DNA from: JBQTII01 sp052387905
GTDB lineage: Bacteria > Actinomycetota > Actinomycetes > Sporichthyales > Sporichthyaceae
Length of the DNA: 64,000 nucleotides
Assembly: GCA_052387905.1 (NCBI GenBank)
Contig: JBQTIR010000030.1
Location: forward strand, 4,997-68,996
Direction: 5' to 3'
This document shows, in pieces, positions 28,729-37,075 of this stretch. Made by a program: the position numbers and the translations under genes. The notes below the pieces were generated by a model, which worked only from the letters and a program-made list of their open reading frames with translations, did not search any database and had not been told where the DNA came from. Position 1 is the stretch's first letter; the number at the start of each line of letters is the position of its first letter.

Positions 28729-31700
28729 CTATGAGGCGGTCCGGCGCGACAGCCTCGCGCGATTCGGCACTGACCGGAATCTCTTCGTGCTGGTCAGTGA
28801 TCAGCTGTACGGCGACCGCGCCCACTTCATCTACGAGCTGATCCAGAACGCCGAAGACGCTCGCGCGAGCACGGTGAGCTTCGACCTTCAAGGCGATCGC
28901 CTCGTACTGCGCCACGATGGCCGACCGTTCTCGTCGGCGGATGTGCGGAGCATCTGTCGCGTGGCGGCGTCCACCAAGGCCGGCGATGAATCCACCATCG
29001 GGCGATTCGGCGTCGGCTTCAAATCGGTCTACAGCTACACGGCGCGACCCCGGATCCACTCCGGCGAGGAGCACTTTGAGATCGCGGACTTCGTCTCACC
29101 CGCGGCCGTGCGCCCGCTCGCCGGCCTCAGCGCGGACACCGTCATCATCCTGCCGTTCGATCGCGAAGGCGTCCCCGCCTCCGTCGCCCAAGCCGAGATC
29201 CGGACCGGGCTCGCCAACCTCCGAGGCGATGACCTCCTGTTCGCCCGCTCTGTCCACACGATCGAGGTCTTGCACAACGGAGTCGTGCAGGACGTGCTAT
29301 CGCGGGACCTGCCGTTCTCACCCGACGTCGTTGAGGTCACGCACCGCCGTGGCGGCCGGGTGTTCAAGCACCCCAGTTGGCTGCGCTTCAGCCGTCCGGT
29401 GCCTGGCCATCCAAACCTCAACGTGGAGATCGCGTTCAGGCGCACCGACCACGGTCCTGATGCGTACGGGACGACTTGTTCTGCGGTCGACCCTGTGTTG
29501 GACGCGACCCTCGCAGCGTTCTTCTCCACCGGACGACCGAGTGGGCTCACCTTCATCGTCCAGGCCCCGTTTCGGACCACACCCGCCCGGGACAACGTGC
29601 CCAACGATCCCTGGAACCGCGAGTTGATCGCGGTTGCCGCCGAACTGCTTGTCGCGATCCTGCGCGAGCTCCGCGATGCCGGGCGACTGAGTGCCCGTCT
29701 GCTTGAGCTGCTTCCGTTGCGACCGGACCAGTTCGCGGAGGGCTCGCTCCTGCGCCCTCTGCATGACGCTGTCGCGCGCGCGATGGCAACCGAGCCACTG
29801 CTTCCCACGGATGAGGGCTATGTCCTGGCCGCAGAGGCCCGCAGCGCACGCACCGCGGGTCTCCGAGATCTGCTCGATCCGGAGCTCCTGCGCCTGTTCC
29901 ATGACAGCGACGGTCAGCTGCGTTGGCTCAGCCACGACATCTCCATGACGAGGACTCCGGTGCTGTGGAGCTTTCTGCGTGAGGTGCTGCGGGTGCCCGA
30001 CCTCGATATGGAGTGGCTTGCGTCGCGGCTCACCGCAGACTGCCTCGACGGAGTGCCGACTGAGTGGCTTTGCAAGCTGTACGCGCTGTTGGCCGACACT
30101 CCTGCCCTGTGGCGCCCGTTCACAGGGGGAGCGAAGGCTGGCCCGTTGCGGCGGATGCCCTTCCTCCGGTGCGAGGACGGATCGATGCGCGCGCCGTTTG
30201 ACTCCGATGACACCGACGTCGTGTTCCTTCCCAGCGCCGGCCGGACGACCTTTCCGACGGTGATGGAAGCGATCACCGAAGACGCGGCGGCGATCGCCTT
30301 CCTGCGCGCGCTCGGACTCCGCGAGCCCGATCGAGCCGTGGAAGTCGAGCAGTTCGTCCTACCCCGCTACGTATCGTCAGACGTCGCGATCACCGACGCG
30401 CAGTACGCCGACGATGTGGCCGTGATGGTGGACGCGCTGGAGTCCTGTACCGGCGCGGCCCGGGGGGCACTCGTGGGCAAGATTGACCGGCACTTCGTGA
30501 TTTGCGCCAGCGACACTGCAGGGCAGGGACGCTACTTCTGTCGACCCCAGGACACGTACGTCGCGAACGACGAACTCTTGCACTACGCCGCGGCGTCCGG
30601 CCACATGCGATTCATCGGGGCGTCCGCCCAGCTCTGGGGTTCCGCCGCGGAATGGTTGGGACTGCGGTGGCAACCGAAGCAGACTGCGGTGCCCTGTGAG
30701 GCCGACGGCCATGTCTCGCTCACCGCTGAACCCGGCCGGCACCGACGCGGGCTTCGCGGATTTCACCCGGGATTCGAGGTCGAGGGACTCTCCGCCGCGG
30801 TGGGTGCTCCGGACTTGCGCCGGTCCGCGTACGTCTGGAACAGCGTTCTCGTGCCGAACGCGAGACGGCTCGTGGGAATCGTCGAGTGCTCGACGAGTAA
30901 GAACTGGAAGACGGTCATCGCCGACCAGGCGAGATCTCCGGCCGGTCTGGCGGTGATCACCTCTCCGTGGCTCCCGGGTCCGGATGAGTCGTGGGTGATC
31001 CCCGCGGAAATTGATCTCGATACCCTGCCCGCGGAATTCTCCAGGTCCACCGAGCTGGCCGAAGCCCTTGGGATGATCCGCTCGGCGGTCGTCGACGCCG
31101 GCCGCCAGCTCGGGATCCCACCGGCGCTCGCCCACCGTCTCGCTACAGACCCTGCGCTCGTCGAGCGGCTCCAACGAGAGATCGCAGCGGAGACGCAAGC
31201 TCCTACCCGGCGTTGCGAGGCCGATCCGTCATCAGAGCCAGAGGAGCCGATCGACTTTGCCACCCTGCTGGCGCAGACCTTCGAGCGGGCAAGCAAGCCG
31301 GGATTGCCCGTCGAGGCAGGACAGCTCGGGACGGTGGCTCTGCCCGGGCAGCGGAGGGAGCGCGTGGCCGAGGAGATCCGCGACGTTGCAGAGGCCGCGG
31401 CCACCGCGGGACCGAGGTTCTCGCTGGTGCCACGCAAGGTCTGGGATGCGAAAGACAGCACGGTGCGAACCACTCTCCGAGAGTGGTACCGGGGGCGGTG
31501 CCAGATCTGCGATGACACGTTCTACACCCGCGACGGCCGCCCTTACTTCGAGGGCCTGCATCTGGTCTCCACCACACACGCTGCGTGGGTCGACCGCGTC
31601 GGCAACGTCCTCGCCTTGTGCGCGACCTGTTGCGCGAAGTTCGTTCATGGCGACGTCAACGCGGCGACCTTGGTGGAGCAGGTCCTCGCCTGGCGGCCAG

Positions 31701-31828
31701 TTTGTCAAGGCGGCGAGGGTGCTCGCATGCGGTTGGCCTTGTGCGGCGAGGAGGTAGTGATCCGATTCGACGAGCGCCACTTGCTTGACCTGCAGGTCTT
31801 AGCCTCGATCTGTGAACCGAGGGGATGA
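28718..31828 (+). CDS. Sacsin-type (Nov) GHKL ATPase with C-terminal Cys/His zinc (HNH-like) segment
   Basis: The 1036-residue protein begins with a GHKL ATP-binding site of the sacsin/Nov type: ELIQNAEDARA (about residues 40-50, N box), LRHDGRPF (64-71, G1) and GRFGVGFKSVY (95-105, G2). The middle is unassigned. The C-terminus has RGRCQICDDTFYTRDG (about 926-941), LHLVSTTHA (about 947) and CATCC (about 968). The spacing suits an HNH-type fold or a zinc-only knuckle. The GTG start overlaps the preceding helicase gene. Proteins with sacsin-like ATPase domains occur in bacterial defence islands. An ATP-gated nuclease working with the SNF2 partner is my inference. Confidence 0.75.
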   Translation: MATDYEAVRRDSLARFGTDRNLFVLVSDQLYGDRAHFIYELIQNAEDARASTVSFDLQGDRLVLRHDGRPFSSADVRSICRVAASTKAGDESTIGRFGVGFKSVYSYTARPRIHSGEEHFEIADFVSPAAVRPLAGLSADTVIILPFDREGVPASVAQAEIRTGLANLRGDDLLFARSVHTIEVLHNGVVQDVLSRDLPFSPDVVEVTHRRGGRVFKHPSWLRFSRPVPGHPNLNVEIAFRRTDHGPDAYGTTCSAVDPVLDATLAAFFSTGRPSGLTFIVQAPFRTTPARDNVPNDPWNRELIAVAAELLVAILRELRDAGRLSARLLELLPLRPDQFAEGSLLRPLHDAVARAMATEPLLPTDEGYVLAAEARSARTAGLRDLLDPELLRLFHDSDGQLRWLSHDISMTRTPVLWSFLREVLRVPDLDMEWLASRLTADCLDGVPTEWLCKLYALLADTPALWRPFTGGAKAGPLRRMPFLRCEDGSMRAPFDSDDTDVVFLPSAGRTTFPTVMEAITEDAAAIAFLRALGLREPDRAVEVEQFVLPRYVSSDVAITDAQYADDVAVMVDALESCTGAARGALVGKIDRHFVICASDTAGQGRYFCRPQDTYVANDELLHYAAASGHMRFIGASAQLWGSAAEWLGLRWQPKQTAVPCEADGHVSLTAEPGRHRRGLRGFHPGFEVEGLSAAVGAPDLRRSAYVWNSVLVPNARRLVGIVECSTSKNWKTVIADQARSPAGLAVITSPWLPGPDESWVIPAEIDLDTLPAEFSRSTELAEALGMIRSAVVDAGRQLGIPPALAHRLATDPALVERLQREIAAETQAPTRRCEADPSSEPEEPIDFATLLAQTFERASKPGLPVEAGQLGTVALPGQRRERVAEEIRDVAEAAATAGPRFSLVPRKVWDAKDSTVRTTLREWYRGRCQICDDTFYTRDGRPYFEGLHLVSTTHAAWVDRVGNVLALCATCCAKFVHGDVNAATLVEQVLAWRPVCQGGEGARMRLALCGEEVVIRFDERHLLDLQVLASICEPRG

Positions 31829-31943
31829 GCTCGCTGTTCGTCTGAGCACCTACCTCCGCGGCCGTGGAGCCGGCCAACGCTGGCGCGGTCCCAACAGGTG
31901 TCGGAACGATGCGGCCCCTGCCAGCGAGCTCGGCACCCGCCGT

Positions 31944-32408
31944 TCAAACCAGGCCGAGCGCCTTCGCTTTCGCTGCGGCGAACTCGAAGTCGCTGAGGAT
32001 GTTCGCCTGGTGCAGTTCCGCGAGTTTCGCGAGGTGCGCCAGGTGCGCGAACTCGGCAGCCCCCAGCAGGTTGTCCTTCGCGAGCTGGAACTCCGTATCC
32101 GTGATCGCCCGGGTGTACAGGAGGTTCTGCAGGTTCTGGAGCGCTTCCGCGGTTCTCGGATCGGCAATTGCGTTGACCCTCGCGGCCGCCGTCGCGTCGG
32201 TGCTGGTTGCCGGCGACCGCCGGAGCACTTCGGCGATTTTCTGCTCAGCCTTCTCCGCGGCCTCCCTCCGCTCGTTCTGCCGCAGACGCACCGACGCCGT
32301 CGTCGGTCCTTGGCCCCGGACCAGGTAGATGCCTGCGGCGCAGACAGCGAGACCGATCAGGAAGAACGTCAGAAACAAGGCAAAGGTCGACGTGCTCTCG
32401 TCGTCCAT
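31944..32408 (-). CDS. Single-pass membrane protein with C-terminal SHOCT-like domain
   Basis: The 154-residue protein has an N-terminal membrane helix (about residues 9-30, FALFLTFFLIGLAVCAAGIY), a charged helical linker with RRSPATSTDATAAARVN, and a C-terminal SHOCT-like segment repeating short-helix motifs (LQNLLYTRAITDTEFQLAKDNLLG; ILSDFEFAAAKAKALGL). SHOCT modules end many envelope or oligomerising proteins. It is the last gene of a minus-strand operon that also contains an SPFH protein with its own SHOCT end, so the two may bind through this module. It converges on the defence block end. No enzymatic motif is visible. Confidence 0.7.
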   Translation of the reverse strand: MDDESTSTFALFLTFFLIGLAVCAAGIYLVRGQGPTTASVRLRQNERREAAEKAEQKIAEVLRRSPATSTDATAAARVNAIADPRTAEALQNLQNLLYTRAITDTEFQLAKDNLLGAAEFAHLAHLAKLAELHQANILSDFEFAAAKAKALGLV

Positions 32409-32467
32409 CGCCGGGGCGAAGACGCTCAGCGTGAGGAAGAATCCGCCGATCAGGACTACAGGAACGC

Positions 32468-32950
32468 CTAGCCTCCATTGGGTGGCTGCCGCCGCGAATC
32501 GCCTGCGGCGCGGCCGTGTGTCCCACTCCAGCGCAAGCCGTCCCAGTGCTTCGTGCCGCCGGTCCCGGCGTCCCGATACCAGCCCTCGGCTTTCGGGGGG
32601 TCGTCCTTGCGGGTCCGTTCCCAGATACTGCTGGCCGGGCTAGCGCGCCATTGCTCCCGGTGGATCCGCCGCATTTCGCGCCGCATCTCAGCTTGCTGTC
32701 GCATCTCCTCGGCCTGGCGTCGCATCGATTCGGTCTGGCGTCGGGTCGAACGCTCGGTAAGTCGGGAGGGCAGGTCGAACACGCCGCCCGATGAGTCGCT
32801 CGGCGGAGGCGGCGGAGGTGCTGCACGAGTCGCGGGGACGGCAGCGGTTCGCAGTGCCACCTGCTCGGTCCAGGCCATTCCGTCCCAAAAGCGCAGCTGC
32901 GACGGGTTAGCGTTGTCCGGGTACCAGCCAGCCGGGGCCTGCGTCGTCAT
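32468..32950 (-). CDS. DUF2510 protein with coiled-coil middle
   Basis: The N-terminus QAPAGWYPDNANPSQLRFWD followed by GMAWTEQV is a DUF2510 module, a short tryptophan-rich domain common in actinobacterial membrane or envelope proteins. A second DUF2510-like copy near the end (AEGWYRDAGTGGTKHWDGLRW) makes the protein nearly symmetrical. Between them lies a polar, methionine- and arginine-rich helix (RRQAEEMRQQAEMRREMR) likely to form a coiled coil. It shares a four-base overlap with the SPFH gene, so the products are made together. The function is unknown; adaptor or scaffold behaviour is inferred. Confidence 0.75.
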   Translation of the reverse strand: MTTQAPAGWYPDNANPSQLRFWDGMAWTEQVALRTAAVPATRAAPPPPPPSDSSGGVFDLPSRLTERSTRRQTESMRRQAEEMRQQAEMRREMRRIHREQWRASPASSIWERTRKDDPPKAEGWYRDAGTGGTKHWDGLRWSGTHGRAAGDSRRQPPNGG

Positions 32951-34104
32951 AGGCCGAGGACCCTAGCCTTGGCGGCGTCGTAGTCCTGCTGGGTGATGAG
33001 GCCCTCGTCAAGGAGCTGCTTGAACTGTCGGAGCTGCGCAACGGGTTCGTCTCCGGCCGTGGCAACGGGAGGCGTCGGCCCCGTGGACTGCTGGAGACCT
33101 GAGGCGCCGGCAGTCCCGGCGGCCATTGCCAATCCCAGGATCCCGGCGGCGCCGTCGACCGCACCCGCGGTCTGCAGGCCTTCGGCCACCGACGCTTGCA
33201 TGTTGGAGTTCCCACGGGCACCTATGAGTGCGTCGGCGCGCTGAACCGTCTTGAGTAGCTCGCGGGTGCCCGCGTCGTACTCGATGCCCACCACGGCCGT
33301 GCTGACGATTTCGAGGCCGCGCCCGGTACGCCACTGGTATCCGCGCTCCACCGCCTCCGACAGGCTTCGGGCGAACCCGACGGAGTCGTGTTGAATGCGC
33401 GTCATCCGGTTGCCGTGCGACGCGTCGTTTGTGTACGCCGACAGCGCCTGAGCGAGGCTCCCGACCACCTCGTGGAAGAGCTGGGTGGCGGCGTCGTTGC
33501 CCGCATCGGTGAAGTCGAAGACCGCGCCACGCTGGAGGTAGGTCGCAGGAACCCAGTTTCGGACGAACAGGATCGGGTCCGTGATCCGGATTGTGTAGGT
33601 GCCGCGCGCCAGCGCGCCGACCTGCGTGTTGAGGAACGCGTCGTCCCAGTAGATCTCGCTGGAAGTCCCGAACCGGTTGTTTGGTAGCTCCTTGAGTGAG
33701 ACGAACAATGCCTGCTGCTGGGACTGCGGCCGGCCGCCGAACTTGAACCGCTCCCAGGACGTGTTGATGAAGGTGCTCACGATCCCGTTACCGGCGAACA
33801 CCGACCGGGAGTCGGGGGCGTCCGAGCGCCACTCGTACGCGCCGGGCTCGGCGACGAATCCGGTGACACCGCCGTCCTGCAGCAGCACGAGCCCGTAGCC
33901 CTCGGGGACGAGGATGCGGCTGCCGTTGGTGATGACCCCGACCGACCCGTCGTCGTTCGTGCCTCTCCCGGCATTGCTTCTCGTCGGTACTGCCGCGAAC
34001 AGGGCTGCCGTGGGGCTGATCCCGGCGGGAACCGAGGCGAAGTCCTTCCACTGGTCGCCGAGTACACCGCTAGCCGCGTCGACCGCTGCCTTGATCAGAC
34101 CCAC
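32947..34104 (-). CDS. SPFH-domain protein with SHOCT tail (YdjI-like)
   Basis: This 385-residue protein has the form of YdjI/YiaD-type SPFH (virion-core) proteins: after an N-terminal helix, VPEGYGLVLLQDGGVTGFVAE (around residues 67-88) begins the SPFH core, with QQALFVSLKELPNNRFGT and FDFTDAGNDAATQLFHEVVG further on. The tail, VAQLRQFKQLLDEGLITQQD and the rest, is a SHOCT motif. SPFH proteins assemble into membrane-associated rings and often protect envelopes. In Bacillus YdjI works with PspA/LiaH-like stress systems. The neighbours (DUF2510, membrane and SHOCT proteins) fit an envelope complex. Confidence 0.85.
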   Translation of the reverse strand: MGLIKAAVDAASGVLGDQWKDFASVPAGISPTAALFAAVPTRSNAGRGTNDDGSVGVITNGSRILVPEGYGLVLLQDGGVTGFVAEPGAYEWRSDAPDSRSVFAGNGIVSTFINTSWERFKFGGRPQSQQQALFVSLKELPNNRFGTSSEIYWDDAFLNTQVGALARGTYTIRITDPILFVRNWVPATYLQRGAVFDFTDAGNDAATQLFHEVVGSLAQALSAYTNDASHGNRMTRIQHDSVGFARSLSEAVERGYQWRTGRGLEIVSTAVVGIEYDAGTRELLKTVQRADALIGARGNSNMQASVAEGLQTAGAVDGAAGILGLAMAAGTAGASGLQQSTGPTPPVATAGDEPVAQLRQFKQLLDEGLITQQDYDAAKARVLGL

Positions 34105-34297
34105 GAGATCAGCTCCAAGGTTTCGGCCGTCAACATCATGCGCGTCATGCTTTCACGCCTGAGTTCGTCGGCCGAGCGCGCTCGCGCTGCGTACCAATCA
34201 TCGGCGCAGCCATGTCACCTACTGAGCCGACCTCCACACGTGAGGTGCCGATCAGCCGGCTGACTCGGGGCTCGGACCGGTCGGGTCCGTCCTGCGG

Positions 34298-34726
34298 TCA
34301 GACCGTCCATTCAGCGTTCGGGTCGTCCAGCTTCTGGCGGAGCGCAACGGGGTCATGTAGGTCCGCGAACGGGCTCTTGTGAGCCATCGTCGAGATTGAG
34401 GCCAGGATCGTCGGGACAGCCTCGGGGTTGCCCGACATCGCCTGGTCGAGCTGACGAAACAGGTTGTCAAAGACCCGCTCTCGCTCGTCGAACGAGCGAT
34501 CGAGGTAGCTCAGGAAGAGGTCCCGCCGCTCGTGGATCTCGGCGATGCGGACGTCGGCGTGCGCTCGGATCGCCTCGCGCTTGGTGCTCTCCTCCTCGTG
34601 AACCCGGATCCACTCGCGGCCCAGCTGGACGATCTCGGTGACCACTGCCATGGGGCTGATCGGCGGGGCCTTGTCCACGATCTTTCCAGTGATCGCGGCG
34701 GGGCTCAGTGTCTTGTCGGCAGTCAT
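34298..34726 (-). CDS. Small helical protein of the envelope operon
   Basis: I start at the ATG at 34726, overlapping the stop of the upstream gene by four bases. The 142-residue product has a long helical, charged middle (EIVQLGREWIRVHEEESTKR, then IRAHADVRIAEIHERRDLFL) and ends SPFADLHDPVALRQKLDD. The middle should form a coiled coil. I do not recognise a named family. The gene is translated together with a membrane protein and is followed by the SPFH gene after about 190 bases. It may be a cytoplasmic partner of the membrane protein; no enzymatic motif is seen. Confidence 0.65.
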   Translation of the reverse strand: MTADKTLSPAAITGKIVDKAPPISPMAVVTEIVQLGREWIRVHEEESTKREAIRAHADVRIAEIHERRDLFLSYLDRSFDERERVFDNLFRQLDQAMSGNPEAVPTILASISTMAHKSPFADLHDPVALRQKLDDPNAEWTV

Positions 34727-35679
34727 GCCGCGTTCCTCTCGATGATGGTGAACGATGCGTTGGACAGGTCGCCATCCTCGCCGAGGAGCGGGGTGTCCAA
34801 CACCTGGCCGAGCTCGGCCATCAGAAGGGCGGTCTGCTGGAATAGCGCGAGATCGCGCTCCGGGTCGAAGTCCAGTCGGGCCAGCTTCGCCAGCGAATCG
34901 CGGCACCGGCGGTCGAGGCGGTCGAGAACGCGGCGCATCTCGTCGCATCGGCGGCGCAGCCGCTTCATGAGGTCGATCTGCACGTCGGTGGCGGCGATGG
35001 CCACGTCGACCTCGGCGGCGTAGGCCTTCGCCTTGGACTGGGCCTTCTCGCCCTGGATGGCCAAGGTAATTCCGCCGATCAGCAGGGCGGGGGCGACCGC
35101 GAACCCGGTGAGCATCGCCCCGCCGGCCGCAACACCTCCTCCACCGGCGGCCAACGTTCCGCCGCCGAGCCAGGCCAGGCTGGCGCTCTGAGCGGCGGCC
35201 CCGGAAAGGGTCGAGATCGCGGTGCCGGTGCCGGCCACGGCGAGAGCTTGGACGCCACTAAGCGCCGCTTGCTGGGCGACGACAGCGGACACGGCCGCGC
35301 TGACGCCGCCTTGGATGAGGCGGCCTTCGTGGACCAGTTTGCGCAGGGTCGGGAGGTCGAGGCGTGGCGTCTGCACACCGCCGATCGCTACCCGGTCGAG
35401 GCGCTTGACCTTACGCTCGTTCGTCTCCAGCCAGGTCACCCAGTCAGCCAGCGTGGTGGTCTGGACCTCGATCTGACGACGGCCGTAGTCGGCGAGGTGC
35501 GACCCGGTCTTCTCCTCGGCCTTCTTGTGCTTCGCGATGGCGTCCTTGTTGCGTCGGCTGGCGCGCTCGGCGATCTTCTTGGCCTCCGCCATCTCGGCCG
35601 CGCCGACGGCTCCGGCGCCGATGCCGATGCCACCGGAGCAGATGAGCGCGATCGCTACTGGGATGAGCGGAAGTGGCAC
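34723..35679 (-). CDS. Membrane protein with glycine-rich central segment, first gene of the envelope operon
   Basis: The frame is open further upstream, but the GTG at 35679 has a good ribosome-binding site (AGGAG) and begins a hydrophobic N-terminus (PLPLIPVAIALICSGGIGIG), so I start there. The 318-residue protein has a first helix, an alpha-helical charged part, and a central stretch of alternating glycine/alanine helices (residues about 150-220, e.g. LSGVQALAVAGTGTAISTL and LGGGTLAAGGGGVAAGGAML). A helical C-terminus contains RRRCDEMRRVLDRLDRRC. The glycine-rich hairpin recalls membrane-inserting proteins. It heads the operon that ends with the SPFH, DUF2510 and SHOCT genes. Confidence 0.7.
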   Translation of the reverse strand: MPLPLIPVAIALICSGGIGIGAGAVGAAEMAEAKKIAERASRRNKDAIAKHKKAEEKTGSHLADYGRRQIEVQTTTLADWVTWLETNERKVKRLDRVAIGGVQTPRLDLPTLRKLVHEGRLIQGGVSAAVSAVVAQQAALSGVQALAVAGTGTAISTLSGAAAQSASLAWLGGGTLAAGGGGVAAGGAMLTGFAVAPALLIGGITLAIQGEKAQSKAKAYAAEVDVAIAATDVQIDLMKRLRRRCDEMRRVLDRLDRRCRDSLAKLARLDFDPERDLALFQQTALLMAELGQVLDTPLLGEDGDLSNASFTIIERNAA

Positions 35680-36119
35680 GAGGGCTCCTTGATTCAGTCG
35701 CAAGTCAGCGGTGTGGCGCGACAAGAAGAAAGGCTCTATGGGCCCGTCGCGCTCTTGGACGCAGGGGAGGGTCGATCGGTTGCGTGGATTTGTGAGGCTG
35801 CTTCCGGATTCGCCCGGACGGAAGTCGCTCGCCGTCAGGCCGGCGAGGACACCACGAGTCCAATTCGAATGAAGACGCGCCGAGCGATGGAGCCGTCTAG
35901 GTCGGCGCGCCACTTCCTGAGTTCGTCCCCTCCCGGCTATCAAGTCTGCGGGCACGGCGCCGGCCGTCCAGCTCGTTCGTCCTCGCTTCGCTCCGGGCGC
36001 TCCAGCTGGACTGCCAACGCCTATTGCGCCCGCGGTCGCCTTGCTTGCCGGGAGGGGGCGAAGAACGGTTGGTCAAGCAAGGACCACCACCCACCGCCCC
36101 GGCAGGGAGGCTTCTTGTG
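35680..36119. other. 440-base divergent intergenic region
   Basis: The region separates the minus-strand envelope operon (start 35679) from the plus-strand gene at 36120, so promoters for both are expected here. I did not see a convincing sigma-A -10/-35 pair or an obvious inverted repeat, and no open frame has a good ribosome-binding site or family features. A GGGAGG ribosome-binding site near 36104 serves the downstream gene. Confidence 0.5.
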
Positions 36120-36674
36120 ATGAGTCGTTTCGAGATTTCGCGGGTGCAGGTCGACATCGCCGGGCCGCAGGCTTACACGCTAGACGCGCACATCAGCACC
36201 AGGACTGGGACGCCGTCCGAGGTGGTGTCGGTGATGCTGGGTCAGATGGTGATCTACGTTTACGACCTCGCCGCCGCGCGAGCGTTCGCCGCTGTCTGGC
36301 GCACGGCCCTCGGTTACGCGCCAGTCGGACTGCCCGACCAGCTCGACGACTCGCGGGTCACGGGCGCGACCAGCGAGGCGGGCGCGCTGCTGCACATCGC
36401 GGGTGTCCCAGATCGGCGCCGGATTCACGGCATTGCTGTCGGGGCCAGTCCGACCGGTCGGCCGCATGTGCGGGTCGAGCTGGGTCGTCTGATCGTTCAC
36501 GCACATGACCTCGTCGCGGTGACCAGTGCCGCCGCCGCGTGGGACTCGGTCGAGCGAACCGCCGCCCGGGTGTGGCCGGAGGTCGACGCATTCGAGCAGG
36601 TACAGGTCACCCGCCAGCGCCGCTTGGCGAAGACCGGTCGGGTGCAGGCCGAGGTCGAGACTTGGGTCGGCTGA
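36120..36674 (+). CDS. Hypothetical 184-residue protein
   Basis: I start at ATG 36120, preceded by GGGAGG at a reasonable distance. The protein begins SRFEISRVQVDIAGPQAYTL and contains GQMVIYVYDLAAARAFAAVW, HIAGVPDRRRIHGIAVGASP and a mirrored RVELGRLIVHAHDLVAVTSA. The two GQ/GRxVIxVxDL segments look like a repeated unit, so the fold may be a tandem beta-alpha repeat. I do not recognise the family. It is followed by a strong hairpin, so it is probably transcribed alone. Function unknown. Confidence 0.6.
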   Translation: MSRFEISRVQVDIAGPQAYTLDAHISTRTGTPSEVVSVMLGQMVIYVYDLAAARAFAAVWRTALGYAPVGLPDQLDDSRVTGATSEAGALLHIAGVPDRRRIHGIAVGASPTGRPHVRVELGRLIVHAHDLVAVTSAAAAWDSVERTAARVWPEVDAFEQVQVTRQRRLAKTGRVQAEVETWVG

Positions 36675-36680
36675 GTCGCG

Positions 36681-36727
36681 CGGCCGGAGCCTGTGGACGA
36701 AGAAGCACCGTCCACAGGCTCCGGCCG
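36681..36727 (+). terminator. Perfect 19-bp inverted repeat, probable terminator
   Basis: CGGCCGGAGCCTGTGGACG at 36681-36699 is exactly complementary to CGTCCACAGGCTCCGGCCG at 36709-36727, with a nine-base loop. It begins seven bases after the preceding gene's stop. Only a weak T-run (TTCTTTC) follows, so it may also act on RNA stability or as a bidirectional terminator. Confidence 0.7.
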
Positions 36728-36768
36728 GATTCTTTCGGTAGCGGGCGCGGGCGGGCAGGCTGAGCATC

Positions 36769-36990
36769 ATGTTGGAGATCTGTATGGACGACGATGACGA
36801 CGACGGCGGCGCCGTCCTGGCCGTGCATGACACTGCCGCGGCCGCACTCAACGACCTGGACCGCATCGCCGAGCTCACCGCCGCTCAGTTGGCGGCCAAT
36901 GGTGAGGGAGATCGCGGGTTCGAGCTCGGCCTCCTGGTTCGGGATGCCGGGTCGGGGGCGATCGTGGTCCGGTCATGCATCGGCGGCTAA
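36769..36990 (+). CDS. Small acidic hypothetical protein
   Basis: The 73-residue frame starts MLEICMDDDDDDGGAVLAVH and has an alanine-rich helical middle (DTAAAALNDLDRIAELTAAQLA) before ending in ELGLLVRDAGSGAIVVRSCI. The acidic run and the helix make it look like a small regulatory or capping protein. No ribosome-binding site is strong and no family is recognised, so it is only moderately supported. It lies alone between a terminator-like hairpin and a protease gene. Confidence 0.45.
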   Translation: MLEICMDDDDDDGGAVLAVHDTAAAALNDLDRIAELTAAQLAANGEGDRGFELGLLVRDAGSGAIVVRSCIGG

Positions 36991-37075
36991 TCGGAGAGGA
37001 CTCCGGATCCAAGACTTCCACGCGATCGATCGGCCTGAGGTCTAACGGTCTGACCTGACGGCTACCGTCGGGTCC

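Noticed and set aside
6480..31828. Assignment as canonical DISARM or Druantia
   Set aside because: DrmC and separate DrmA/DrmB are missing, and no DruA-D, DruM or DruH is seen. Only single parts resemble these systems.
35680..36119. Upstream extension of the envelope-operon membrane protein to 35955
   Set aside because: The GTG at 35679 has an AGGAG ribosome-binding site and starts a membrane helix; the upstream translation is non-specific.
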